Shown one piece after another: positions 20,883-31,455 of a stretch of 64,000 bases of DNA (positions within the stretch are counted from its first letter, which is position 1; each line of letters opens with the position of its first letter). Under the pieces are notes generated by a model, which was not told the DNA's origin, searched no databases, and worked only from the letters and a program-made list of their open reading frames with translations. The stretch is from assembly GCA_030374765.1 (NCBI GenBank), contig JARGXX010000026.1, positions 496,001 to 560,000 on the forward strand, written 5' to 3'. A program made the position numbers and the translations under genes. Source of the DNA: Agarophyton chilense (lineage: Eukaryota > Rhodophyta > Florideophyceae > Gracilariales > Gracilariaceae).

Positions 20883-22227
20883 TCATCGCCAGCGACGCTC
20901 AAAGTGCAAGTCGGTGGAAAAGTACCGCGCCGACGCGTTGGAGTGCGCAATGGCCGTCACAAACACGCGCTGCCCCTCCACGGGGAACGGCCAGTCGTAA
21001 AAGTTGGTCCCTCCGTCCCCCCGCGTCTCTTGCCCGCCAATAGCAAACGGCGCCGTCGTGCGCGTCGCTTCCAAACGACCATTGATCACCCACTCCACGC
21101 GCTCCACATGTCCAAACGTATCCACCGCCAGCGTAACACCGCCGCGTCCGGACACATCCACCAGCGCCGCGCGTCCCGTCGCATCGCTCACATCGCCCAT
21201 CTCCACGCGTTTCTCGTTGCCCGTGTCGTACACCGCCACGCCCCACACACCAAACGGCCCGTCCCACGCCGACGCCGCCGCTGCTGCGCGCACGCGGTTG
21301 GAATCGCGACGTAACGCGTGTTCAAGCCACTCGCGATATACAATTGGCGCCGAGTCGCGCGTGCTGAACTGCACGGGTACTCGAGCGGCGGCGTCAAACT
21401 TTTTGCCGTCGTGCTCAAAGCACGGTTCCGTGCGACAGACGCCTAGACGATCGACGGCCGCCACGCAGCCGGGCACGTTGGACGGCGTGCGTACGGCGGC
21501 GTTGCCGCGAAACGTTGCGCTGAACGTGTCGGTTAAGGGACCGCCGCGAATGTGAACAAAGGCGCAGTCGTAATAGTCACCAAAGTCGCTGGTTACCGTG
21601 CCGCCCCCATACCACGCCCACCCCAGCACGTACACGCCGTCCGGGTGCGTGGTTGGAACGACGACGCTCACGCGATACGCCAGATTGTCGCGGTCAAAGC
21701 CGCAGTCGCGATGTTGTTCGGTGCGCTTGCATGAAAACTCACCCTCCGACCAACACCCGTAGTGAAACGCCAGCGCGTCGTGTGCCTCACGTCGCATACG
21801 TTCGTCCAACGGCACCAGAGAGAGACGCACGAAACCGCCGTCGTGATTGTTCTTCGAGTAGTGAATGGTTTGCTCACTACCGCGCTGCCACTCGGCGGCG
21901 GGGTGTTCGGGACGCATGTCATAGCGAAAGTTGAAATCCGGACACGGACCGCCGCAAAAGGCAAGCCAACCCGGGTTGCCGCCCACGCGGCACGTCTCCA
22001 CCGTCGAGATGGGCATCGGCACCGTGAGGAAGCTGTTTCGCGCAGACACGACACGCACGCGGAGGGGGAGAGTCAGCAATCAGTGCGTGGGGGTGTCGGT
22101 GTCGCAAGCACGCACACACTCTCTCTCACTCACTCACGTACCTGTGGCCGTTGGCAAGCGCCAGGAGCGACGCCAGCATCGTCGCCAGCGTCGTCGCCAG
22201 CGTCGTCGCCAGCTTCGTCATGCTCAT
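20883..22227 (-). CDS. Secreted LPMO-like protein, two exons
   Basis: Exon 1 (22227-22142) codes for a signal peptide rich in L, A and T ending 'LALANG' and then His28. The intron (22141-22033, 109 bp) has an AG|GTACGT donor and a ..AAACAG acceptor. Exon 2 (22032-20883) restores the frame; total 411 residues. After cleavage the mature protein would begin with 'HSFLTVPMP', an N-terminal histidine as required for the copper 'histidine brace' of lytic polysaccharide monooxygenases. A second candidate ligand is H92 in 'YSKNNHDGGFVRLSLVP', and 'CGGPCP' (55-60) and 'LAFHYGCW' follow, a combination I associate with LPMO-like secreted proteins of algae and oomycetes. Such enzymes break crystalline polysaccharides by oxidation. 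The C-terminal half (VWGVAVYDTGNEKRVEMGD..., NGRLEATRTTAPFAIGG) looks like an added beta-rich domain of unknown role. Family assignment is inference; the gene model is well supported. Confidence 0.65.
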
Positions 22228-22449
22228 CGCGCTCGTGTGCTTGAACGCCCGAGCTCCCACGCCATCGTGAACGCGCCGCGGCGCCGCGGATGTAATGCGC
22301 GGCCGCGTCGCGCGAGCACGCCGCGCCGCGCGCCGCGCCGGCCCGACTTGTTTGTTGCGCGCGCGCGCCGCGCGGTTGCGCAGCTCGGAGAGGGGCCGAG
22401 TGACAGTGTGTGCACTATTGCGTTATCGACCGAGTGGTTTGGGCGGCAA

Positions 22450-24974
22450 TGCGTGGCCCCGATATCTCAGGTGAAGCAGTTGTTTGTTCTTCTTACATGC
22501 GCCAAACACGTTTCCTCATCCCAAATGTACCACATCGCTCTTGCTCAACCCACTTCACAGCTAGCTCTACGGACCGGGGCACATCTGCAACACAATATAA
22601 CCCTCATGTCTCAACAGTTTCTGCTGCAAGTCGCCCAATTTTTCCTACTCCCCTAAAGTATTTGCCCCCAACCAAACAAACTCTCAAGGTCAAAACCACG
22701 CGTCACTCACAATTTATCCTCCTCATAGCTTTTGCAACAAAACACAACAACCACTTGAAAAAAACATATCCCTTGCACAAATATTTCGTAAATTGCCTTT
22801 TCGACTACAGTACACTCAATGAAAACAACACATGAAAAATATCAAGTCAAAATACTGTTTCAAAAACATATCCTTTCGTCAGTCATATTCTCTACAGCGC
22901 GCTTTTAGTAGTTTGTTTTCGCCTCTTTAACCCTACTGAAACTTACAGAGAGTGTTATCATTTATTCAATAAAAAAAAATGAATTAAATTAAACGTTATT
23001 TTGTCATAGTAATTTGTGATACAAACTTTCGAATAAAAAACTGTACTAAACTGTCTAATTTGCCCATAAATCATCTGATCTAGCACTCCATTGGTGTTTT
23101 CAGTAAAGTGTACATCGGAAATTCGTCATGAAAAATCCGTATCATTCATATTTAAACCATTCATGTACAGTTTCTAAACATTTGACTGTTTTACAAGTGC
23201 ATTATCCTGCTAAAAATCATAATTTAATTCATACGCAAAGTAGGAATAAAGTAGCATATAACTTTCTAACACTTTATCATAACGTTTTTAAGACATTTAA
23301 GCTTTTTATATCGCTATTTTAATTGGTGTTACTTTACATATGCCATTTTAAACCATCTCAGATGTATAACCAAACATCTTTCTTACAAAACTCAAATTTG
23401 GTTTGCAATTATCATGCTAATAGAATTTGTAGAAACATGGTTCGTCCATATTCACAGTTTTCGAACAAAAAATTTTCTTTTTTTCATACTTTTTGATAAT
23501 GAGGCTTTTCTGAAGAACAAAACGCACATTTGCGTTTATGGTGCGTTTTCAAAAGAAGATTTTTTTGTTGTTTTATAGTTTAACCAGTTTTGACTTTTTA
23601 TTTTGCGTTATATTTAAGGAAATTTTACATTCAAACACTGTTTTGTTTCAATTGTTTTTGCACGATGACGTATCACAGAACAGATAAAGCTTACTTCCAC
23701 GCGTTTTTGTGTTAGAAAGAATGCGATATGCTTCAAACATCGCCTGAATTCAAACCGAACAGAGTTTTCTGTAATAATTGTTTGTTCTTGGGATTTTTAT
23801 TTGTTTTTGCGCTATAAAAGTTGGGATCATGCCTTTGTGGTCCAATCTAATCATTGTTATATAGTTTTGGCAAGATAAAGGCGGTACAGAAGTCATAATG
23901 GAGCTCTTTATTGTATAAAGGATATGTTTAAGAAACAAGTTTTTTTAGTTGAAAAGGTTTTATTCGGTGAGAAATTGGCTCTACAGTACAGAAAACGCCA
24001 TTTTTGGCCCGGTTTTAGGAAGGGATATGTTTTTGAAACGCACTATACTGTCAAAGAGCTTCACCACGTAAACCAATCTTGTAACCTAAAAGTACGTAAC
24101 CGCACAAGGGAATAAATTGTAGCTCGCATTCTCATTCGTTTGCATCTTCTAAACATTAAAAGTGTTTTTTTAATGGAATTGATCGCTAAGAATGATACTC
24201 TAGGATACTTTGATTGCCATGCAAACACGACGCACAATATGGACAAATAATAATTGGCCCGACGTCTATACACTAGATCTGAAAGCTCGTTACAGTGCGC
24301 GAAATCCAATTAAAGCCACCTCCCTTTTTGTTGATGCACTCCATTTCTCTCATGTTTCTCTCAACCTTCTCTCTAGTAACGCTTAAAAAGAACAAATGAA
24401 ACAATTAGACGCCATGAATAAAACTTTTCTACTTATCTACACTGTCAATAACCCCGTGTACAAAAAACACCCCCCAAATCTAATTAAAGTCCACTATAGT
24501 ATTATTTTTCCTTTGAACAAACGCGCGCGCATTTTGAATAAAAAAAGGCTCTAACAACATTCAATTTCCTCAAAGATCCCGAAAACTGCAACAAACGTTA
24601 AAAAGGCTCCAACAACAACAAAATGAGTTTGACTGCTAAAAGAGCTCTTCTTCGCTCGGCATCAAACTCATCTGGCTCCGCGAGAGAACACCGCAAAGAT
24701 ATATATATATATATTTTTTTTTGTCAGGCACATACAAAAAGTGTTACATAATGATCCAAATTTGATCTATAAGAAAATGAAGAAAGTACCAATGATGACT
24801 GAAATAAATTAAAACAAAAACTTTTCATGGGCTTGAGAGAATACGAATTTTTTATGACAAAAAGGAACAAACCAATTTTATCCGATGAAAATAAATTTAA
24901 CCTAGATGGGCCAGATGGATTTGCTCATTATTGGCATGATAAAAGGGAGAAAAAGATTAATTTTTCTAAGCGAC
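22450..24974. other. AT-rich intergenic region
   Basis: About 2.5 kb with many A and T runs, including an (AT)n stretch near 24700. No coding motif, tRNA or repeat was found in either strand. Confidence 0.5.
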
Positions 24975-25926
24975 TGTAACGCAATGCGCTACTCGGGAGA
25001 CCAGCCGCGGGCGGCGAGAGCTACGCACAGGCAGAGCCTGGAAATCCGGGGTCGGCTATCTGGCCCTAGAGTCCGCAACGACTCAAGAGACGCTTCGTCT
25101 CACAGGCGAGGAGTGTCGACTAGACACAGACTCCTATCGTTCCACAGGAGCTCTAGGCGTCCGGAAGACGTGCTCGGAGTGGTGTCGATCCGACACGAAC
25201 CAAAGTGATCGGCCTGGATATACGCCGCGTATGACGAGTAGCCGGGGCGAGCCCCGGGATTGTACCAGAGCCCGGACGAGCGCCACGACCCTAACGTCGG
25301 CAACGACGCACTAACCACTTCCCCCAACGGGTGGCGATAACAAAGCAGGGCAAGCCCTGAGATTGTACCAGCACTCAGACGAGAGCGTCTGCTTGGCTAT
25401 GCCGACTGGCGCCACAAAGTGGTAATCACTCACACCCAACGGGTGACGATAGCAAAGCAGGGCAAGCCCTGGAATTGAACCAGCGCCCAGACGAATGCGC
25501 CTGCCTGGCTTTACCAGCTGCACCTGGAAGTGATACTCACTTATCCGAGGCTTCCGATCCACACCTTGGTATCCAACGGGTACGGGTCTACAATCTGCTC
25601 GGGCAGTAGAACTGCCAGCGGTCCAATAGACCGAGCGAAAGTGCAATGCGCCACGCGGCGACCGATGGCCGTGAGGGCAAGGACTGGACGGGGAATACTC
25701 GATAGGCTAAAACGCGAGAGATACCTCTGCAGCAGTTGATCAGACTGCTGCCTGTCTTGTCGGCGTCGACTGGGAACGAAGGTCTGATAACCCTATAGTC
25801 TCAAGACACGAACTAGTAGTTCGGAGGCGTCACTCACCTCTTGGGCTTTACTTCGGTCTAGTCCCCGGCGACCCGGCGCTCAAGTACCGCCGGCCGCTTA
25901 GCAGTTAACCATTACGATAGATTACA
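24975..25926. repeat. Putative solo LTR or LTR-like repeat
   Basis: Composition becomes GC-rich at TGTAACGC (24975) and reverts near ATTACA (25921-25926), giving TG...CA ends with a short TGTAA/TTACA inversion. No matching target duplication was found and there is no second copy, so the boundaries are tentative. It contains the tRNA-like tandem units described separately. Confidence 0.3.
25225..25550 (-). repeat. Three tandem tRNA-like units
   Basis: Units of roughly 110 bp share gggcaagccctg..att(g/t).accag and an 'acgggtggcgata' spacer. On the minus strand each has a B-box-like word: GGTTCAATTCC in the rightmost unit, GGTACAATCTC and GGTACAATCCC in the others. The folding of a complete tRNA is not possible, so these are tRNA-derived (SINE-like) repeats at best. 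Confidence 0.5.
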
Positions 25927-26058
25927 ACTAATAAATACAACTAAGAATTACAAGGCAGCAGTGCAGAGCACTGTATGGTGCCAACAACACGAACTAGCTG
26001 CCGGCCATTGCCACACGTATGACACCTAGCGCCATGCACGGTATTCCATCTTGGCGGT

Positions 26059-26628
26059 ATGCCAGCTATTACGGCGTCGTCACTGCTTAGTGTAAAAAGG
26101 TCGGAGGAGGGTGGCTACTTGTCCTCAATAAGGGCCCGGCGCGTTGCGTCACAGCGACAAAATGGAGGGGATTTTGTGATGCTTTGGGGTGCCTGTTCGT
26201 ACTATTGTTTAGGAACTCTGGTTTTTTTCGTACGTAAAATGGATTCTATGAAGTACTGCAAGGTGTTGCAGAAAGAACTGTTACCATTTCCAGCCGAAGC
26301 AATTGGAGAAAGTTTTAGTTTTAAGCAAGATGGGGCTGCTATACACCGTTCATTGTATACTACAAAGTGGTTGGCTGATCATAATGTTAATATTTAACAG
26401 TGGCCAGCCAAGTCACTGAACTTGAACCTTATAGAAAACATTTGGGGGGGTTTTAGCCCGCCGCGTTTACGCCAATCAGCGCCAATTCCAATATGTTGGA
26501 ACGCTTTTGGAATGTGTGATTGAATATTGGAATAATTTGAGCGAAGAATTTATTAAATCACTTTATAGCTCTATACCAGAGCGCTGTATTCAAGTGGTAG
26601 AGAAAAAGGGTGAAATGACTAAGTATTG
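26059..26628 (+). pseudogene. Tc1/mariner transposase remnant (C-terminal part)
   Basis: Plus-strand reading gives the mariner core: 'VMLWGACSYYCLGTLVFF', 'MDSMKYCKVLQKELLPF', 'SFKQDGAAIHRSLYTTKWL' with the second catalytic Asp in QDGA, then after a stop (TAA near 26395) 'QWPAKSLNLNLIENIWG' with the final acidic region, and in another frame 'YSSIPERCIQVVEKKGEMTKY' up to a stop at 26628. The N-terminal DNA-binding domain and the first Asp region are missing. Mariner transposases cut and paste at TA sites; this copy has stops and at least one shift. It abuts the LTR of element A. Confidence 0.85.
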
Positions 26629-26710
26629 AATGAAAAAAATGTGTTTTTTTGTTTTGGCCTTTATTTAGATTCCGCTATCTTGTTCAGGATTTCTTAAAGT
26701 TTAGAAAACT

Positions 26711-27344
26711 TTTCGTATAGTGGCGGAAGGGCTGACCTTTGAGGTTTTCAATATACTACACTGACTTTATAGGTGATGGATGCGAGGGATCATCGGCCAT
26801 TCAGCTCCGGGTGAGCTACCGTCTAGGTGTTGTCAGCCACCTGTAGTGTTGACATGTACCTTCTGGTTGAGTAATTGTTAATAATTGTAATTGTCATTAT
26901 ATTCATTTTAGTACAGTAGTGGAGTGGCCATCTGGCACTGTAGCCAGTGCTGGCCAGGTCTCTGACACTAGGTCAGAGACCGTGCCTTGCTGGCACCTCC
27001 CAGGAGATCTGGAGAGTGCAGTCCACTGCATATAGGGAACTGCACCTCCCCCATCCTATTCTGATACAGACGGGCACCACTTGGGTCACGACTATACCTT
27101 TTGTTTCATTGTTTCTCAACTACCACACAGGCTTTCCCGCGCGTCGACGCCTACCATCGTTTACCTACACAGTACAGGATAGTCGCCCCGCCGTTTGCCC
27201 CTGCGGGTTTTCGCGGTGCCCTGTTACCATCGAGGTTTACTACGTCTACCTTCTAAGGTTGAGCGTCAACACGCTCCATACAGTTGAGCGTCATTACGCT
27301 CCCCACACAAGACAGTAGCATACCCCAAAGGTGATTGTACGACA
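26711..27344 (+). repeat. 5' LTR of element A
   Basis: Matches 48211-48819 over its length at roughly 90 percent by eye. The 3' copy begins TGTCGTA and both end in TACGACA; here the first bases have mutated to TTTCGTA. It contains strong hairpins at 26957-26981 and 27261-27301. Confidence 0.88.
26957..26981 (+). other. LTR hairpin with 10-bp perfect stem
   Basis: GGTCTCTGAC-ACTAG-GTCAGAGACC. Preceded by a second hairpin, GCACTGTAGCCAGTGC. Both are unchanged in the 3' LTR at 48436-48481. Confidence 0.75.
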
Positions 27345-27347
27345 ATT

Positions 27348-27365
27348 TGGTCTCCCGACTTAGAA
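27348..27365 (+). other. Primer-binding site of element A
   Basis: TGGTCTCCCGACTTAGAA begins 3 bp after the LTR. The same word, with 1-3 changes, follows the LTRs in the palindrome arms and element B. It should pair with a tRNA ending ...GGGAGACCA; the tRNA identity is not known to me. Confidence 0.65.
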
Positions 27366-27419
27366 AGTTTTTTTAGGTTTCGTCGTACCTTCACAATTTA
27401 CACGAGATTCCGAGAAGGA

Positions 27420-29687
27420 TTGAACGCTCGTACACCTATTTGGTTTCAGGAAATCCCGCAAAGCAATACAGGATACCATTATTGGTCACAAATGGAATGG
27501 CCTAAAAAGAATACGCGGGGTGCAAGCGCCCTGCCAAGCCATAAAGGTTTTAAAGGAGCCCCATCGGCTCAACCGATTCTGGAAAACCCCGAGGAGCTGC
27601 TCCGGTACCTTCGGGACAAAACCGTAAAGGTACATGGTCCACCGCCTATGGCAACGGAACCCCAAAGGGAATTACCAGTTGAGGTTGCAGCGCAGGAGCT
27701 ATGGCCTCAGTTCGAAGAGCGAGCGAAAGCGCTCGTCACCCTCGCGGTCGAGGATGCATTAACCTTAAAGGAGAAGTCGGATACCCGGATGGTTCCGCCC
27801 TCAATGGACGTCGATGCATTTACCGGTATTGTGGGTGACCGAGCAGCTCAAGAACGATGGGACAGGATACCTGAAATGGTGAAACATTATATCTTTACAG
27901 ATGCTAGGGAGCATGTTTACCGCGCGGTGCAGGACCTTTGGGTTTCCGAGGGATTCGCAGAATCCCGACCTACACAGGTGAACATCGCAAAGCGCATACC
28001 ACAAGGGTTCCAAATGGGTCATTCCACCCATTCAAAACACTTACCTACTGATAGTGAGTACCTACAAGGTCCAAGGCAGAGTCAAGAGGTCCCGGGAAGG
28101 TAGATCCTCAAGACATTTACCTGCCACCAATTATTGGTTTCGTTCAAAAGGATATCCATGGAGGTGGTCCCAAGGACGATTCGTCTCACTCCTTGGATGA
28201 GCGACGAAGAAACCAAAAAGGGAAGAAGCGGAGGACGAAGAGGGGAAAGAATCGAGAGGATGATTCAGACCCCGACTCGTCAGACTACAGTTCCGACACG
28301 AGTTCATCGTCGGATGATGATCGTAAAGGTAAGAAGAAGAAGAAAACGAACAGGTCGACGAAGAAGTCGACGATGAAGTCGTGGAAAGAGAACCGAAAGG
28401 GTAAAAAGCGATACAATGAGTCGCCCGACTCTGTGTCGGACACCGAAATGGACCTGGAGGTGCACCAACCGTTGAACGATATGTTCACCAAAGCGGGTGA
28501 TTACAGGACTTATCAGTTGATCACCAAGTCTTCTGAATATACCCAAGAGGTCGCTCAGAATATTACCAAGCACCACAAGAAGCTCAGCATCCAAAATGGG
28601 TGACACAACCTTCACAGGTACGGATCGTATTGGGGTGATTGAGTTTCTACAGAAGTTCAAGATTGCATGTGACCAAAATGGGTTTTCCGAGGGCGCTGCT
28701 ATATGGCTATTTCAGTTTTACCTGAAAGGCCAAGAATACTACTTGCTGCAGGTTAGGCTCCGCGGCAATACCTTAGCGATGGATGAGGATGGCACAGAGA
28801 TGTTGGAGTCATACCCAGAGGTGGTCAATTTCCTTTTGGAAACATACGCCACCGATGATGTTATCCAAGAGGCTTACTCGGAAGTCCTCCCTTACCATCA
28901 AAGGTCTGGGCAAACCGAATCAGAGTTTTCCCTCGCGCTTTGGAATCTGGCAACCCGTTGTGGTAATGTGTTCACTACCTCGAGGTTAAAGTCGCTATTT
29001 GCCGACAATGTCGACAAAGCGATCCGTTCTCAGGTACGCAATTACCTGGCCACTAACCGAAAGGTAGACTACAATGGGCTGGCTCGATACTCCCAGGGCC
29101 TTGGAGATACCCTTCGGCTGGGAAAGAGACCAGCCGTGCCTCCAACCTCGAAGGACAAATCGAAAAGGTCAGTCTTGGAAATTGAAGACACAACAACCTC
29201 AGAGGGTAGCTCGCACATCGAAGTACCTACAGGAACCGCTAGCAACTTGGTAGCGACCCAGGGGCGGTTCTCGAAACCTTCGACGGTAGGAAATTGGTCG
29301 TCAAAGCGTACACCAAACTCGGTACAATCGCCGCCAAGTGCAATGAACTCGCAGAGGATGCAGGGAACAAGCTCCCATTACCCGCCACCCACATCCTACG
29401 CCACTGCTCCTACCAACCAGTTTTCGAAGCCCCCCTCAATGGTAACGCGAGACCCCCAAACTGGAGGCCTCGTTTTCTGGTTCTGTCTCGCGACAGACCA
29501 TTTGGCAAACAATTGCGCTAACTTACCTCCAGGGATGAGATACCAGTTGATTCAGGCTTGCATGCAGAATCACCAACGCCTCTATGGGTCTTCAACGCAA
29601 GCACCAAATAGGTTCCAACCCCGTACACTGGTACAGGTCAATACCATCGAGGAAGCACCAAACTTGGACTCAACCCCTCCCGTATAG
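27420..29687 (+). pseudogene. Element A gag
   Basis: Three consecutive open parts in two frames: 27420-28103, 28104-28603 and 28596-29687, so there are two frameshifts. The first part is an unassigned N-terminal domain. The second is a charged linker (DDSDPDSSDYSSD, RKGKKKKKT). The third is a capsid-like domain, 'GVIEFLQKFKIACDQNGF', 'YPEVVNFLLETYATDDV', 'TRCGNVF', homologous with the gag in the 53-57 kb palindrome. A zinc knuckle follows near 29480-29520 (C-LATD-H-LANN-C), lacking its first Cys, which is Phe here. Gag packages element RNA in particles. The copy is dead. Confidence 0.8.
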
Positions 29688-29701
29688 GAGGAAAACACCG
29701 A

Positions 29702-30597
29702 ATGCTTTGCGTAATGGCCGAACCCAACCTGCAATTGGAAGGCCAATCGATACCCGGAACCTTGAAAGTGGAAGAGAACACGTCAAAACCAGTTCCGGTT
29801 TGTCATATGAAGTACAAAAACTATGAAGTACGTGCTTCAATATGTTTCTCCGAACGCCTTGCGGTTCCGGTCATCTGCGTGTTGGATACGGGGGCCAGCC
29901 CAAACGTCCTGAACTCCGGCGTCATACCTGAGGCGGTACTTCGGAACTTGAGCTGACCTCCCGACAACCACCCGCTGGTGGATGCAAATGAGCGCCCATT
30001 AAACCTTCGCGTTATGTTCACCACTGTGGTGCAGCTCGCACACGTCAAGGTAATACTGCAATTATTTGTTGTCGACCGTTAACCGACAGACTGCCTACTA
30101 GGTACGAATTTCATTGACAGACATGTCAAAGCAATCCTTCCTGATTCCCATACCGTCGCCCTACGTCAGGGGGGAAGAATTGTCATTTTAGGTAAGAAGG
30201 AAACCAAACGGGGATGATTCGTCAAACCGAAGAAGCTCATATCCACCGAAACGGTCTCCAACAAAGTGCGCATTACCAAACAGGTTGTTATCCCGCCAAT
30301 GCACCAAATATTGGTACAGGTGTCGTGTGCGACCCCCGGGCTGGTCATACAACCAAACCATCCGAGGTTAGCACATCGACACCTCACCTTGATGGCCCAC
30401 GGGATTGTCGACAACATCCCAAATCAACCCTTTCAGGTGTCTCTCAGCAACTTCAGCAGTCATGAGATGAAGTTGCCGAAAAATACCAATGTGGGCATAG
30501 CACTACCGGCACCACAAGGGGTCGTCACCGTAGCTCACACTGATCTCGGCGAGTTCGCCTTCTGTAAGGAAGGGGGGTGCGCAAATGCGTCCACAAC
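29702..30597 (+). pseudogene. Element A aspartic protease and linker
   Basis: The catalytic motif is intact as 'VLDTGASPNVLN' (Asp codon at 29885). Two or more stops follow, near 29956, 30079 and 30207, while the frame otherwise continues through 'CLLGTNFIDRH' and 'MKLPKNTNVGIALPAP', typical of the protease-to-RT linker of gypsy elements. The frame is cut by element B at 30598 and resumes at 41374. Confidence 0.8.
30593..30597. other. Target site duplication of element B, left copy
   Basis: ACAAC, repeated at 41369-41373 directly after the other LTR. Confidence 0.9.
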
Positions 30598-31287
30598 TGT
30601 AGTATCCGCTCTAAAAAAGAGAGCAGACGCCTGCGACAGCGTTCGGACTGCCGATGGGTCGCTTGCGGCGAAGGAAAAGGGGTGGTAGAGCTACAACACT
30701 AGCGAGCGGGAAGTGGGGTGTAAAGCCACTACTCGCCAGCGAGGATGAACAGTGCAACTGTAAAACGTTGGTGGAACGTAGGTACGAGACGGCTCGTGAA
30801 GTGGTTGGGGGCTGACTATCTATTATAGCTCGGCCGGATCTCTGGTTAAGGAATCCTAAGCGAGGAACAGAATAGTCATCATGCCCATGTTGTCTCCTTT
30901 ACTTGGAGTCGGCGCTCACCTCTGGTACACTATATACTGTGTGCCAGGGTGAGTGCCCAAATAAATATATAAATAATACCCAGTGGTCAGCCAGTTAGCC
31001 AAACCACTGTAAGGGTATGGTCCCTAATGGACGTCTAGCTACAAAGGGTAGTTAAGCCCTCCACGTGGATCGCCACTACATGCGCCGTTGCCAATATTGC
31101 TTTTCCCTAGGAAGGGTCCACTCGACCCATGACGCCACGTGTTCCACTAAGACATTCTGCCTCTATGCATCCTATATGGGATGCCGTTTCATATCACAAT
31201 GCTGGTGATAACACTCACTTATGAGTTCCAACCGCGACTTCGCGGAAAACCAACCTATCGGATTCCCCGACATAGTAGAATACTACA
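30598..31287 (-). repeat. 3' LTR of element B (element orientation)
   Basis: Direct repeat of 40653-41368, missing about 26 bp (a gcgggccgtggtaagc-like piece present near 41180). It holds an AT-rich TATA-like word tatataaata (30966-30975). On the plus strand it lies upstream of the antisense ORF. Confidence 0.92.
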
Positions 31288-31300
31288 CACCCCCCTCGTT
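31288..31300 (-). other. Polypurine tract of element B
   Basis: On the minus strand, CGAGGGGGGTG directly precedes the 3' LTR, as required for plus-strand priming. Confidence 0.7.
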
Positions 31301-31455
31301 AAGCGCGAACCATGGAGGACGCAAGAAGCGTTTATACGCAGTCGGACCGGTGTTCCGGGTACTCATCGTTATCACGAATTCCTCGCCGCCCGACCAACTC
31401 TTACAGTTCTCAACAGCATTCTGTTCCTCACTGCTCTTCAGCTCGATCTCTCGCG

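Larger units (their letters stand above)
18090..22400. other. GC-rich island
   Basis: Composition changes sharply near 18090, with CG-rich words such as gcgcgcgc everywhere, and reverts near 22450 to AT-rich sequence. Three genes lie inside. Because stops are rare at this GC level, all six frames stay open for long stretches; gene calls here rest on motifs and not on frame length. Confidence 0.7.

Noticed and set aside
22400..24900. Short frames in the AT-rich region as genes
   Set aside because: All are under 145 codons, rich in K, N, F and I from AT content, with no motif or promoter.
25225..25550. Functional tRNA genes
   Set aside because: B-box-like words are present, but no anticodon arm and no closing acceptor stem could be folded.
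31312..31455. Antisense ORF of element B starting upstream at 31312
   Set aside because: It is only 25 bp from the LTR edge and the segment to 31455 has no protein-like pattern; the ATG at 31456 is preferred, although the longer start is not excluded.
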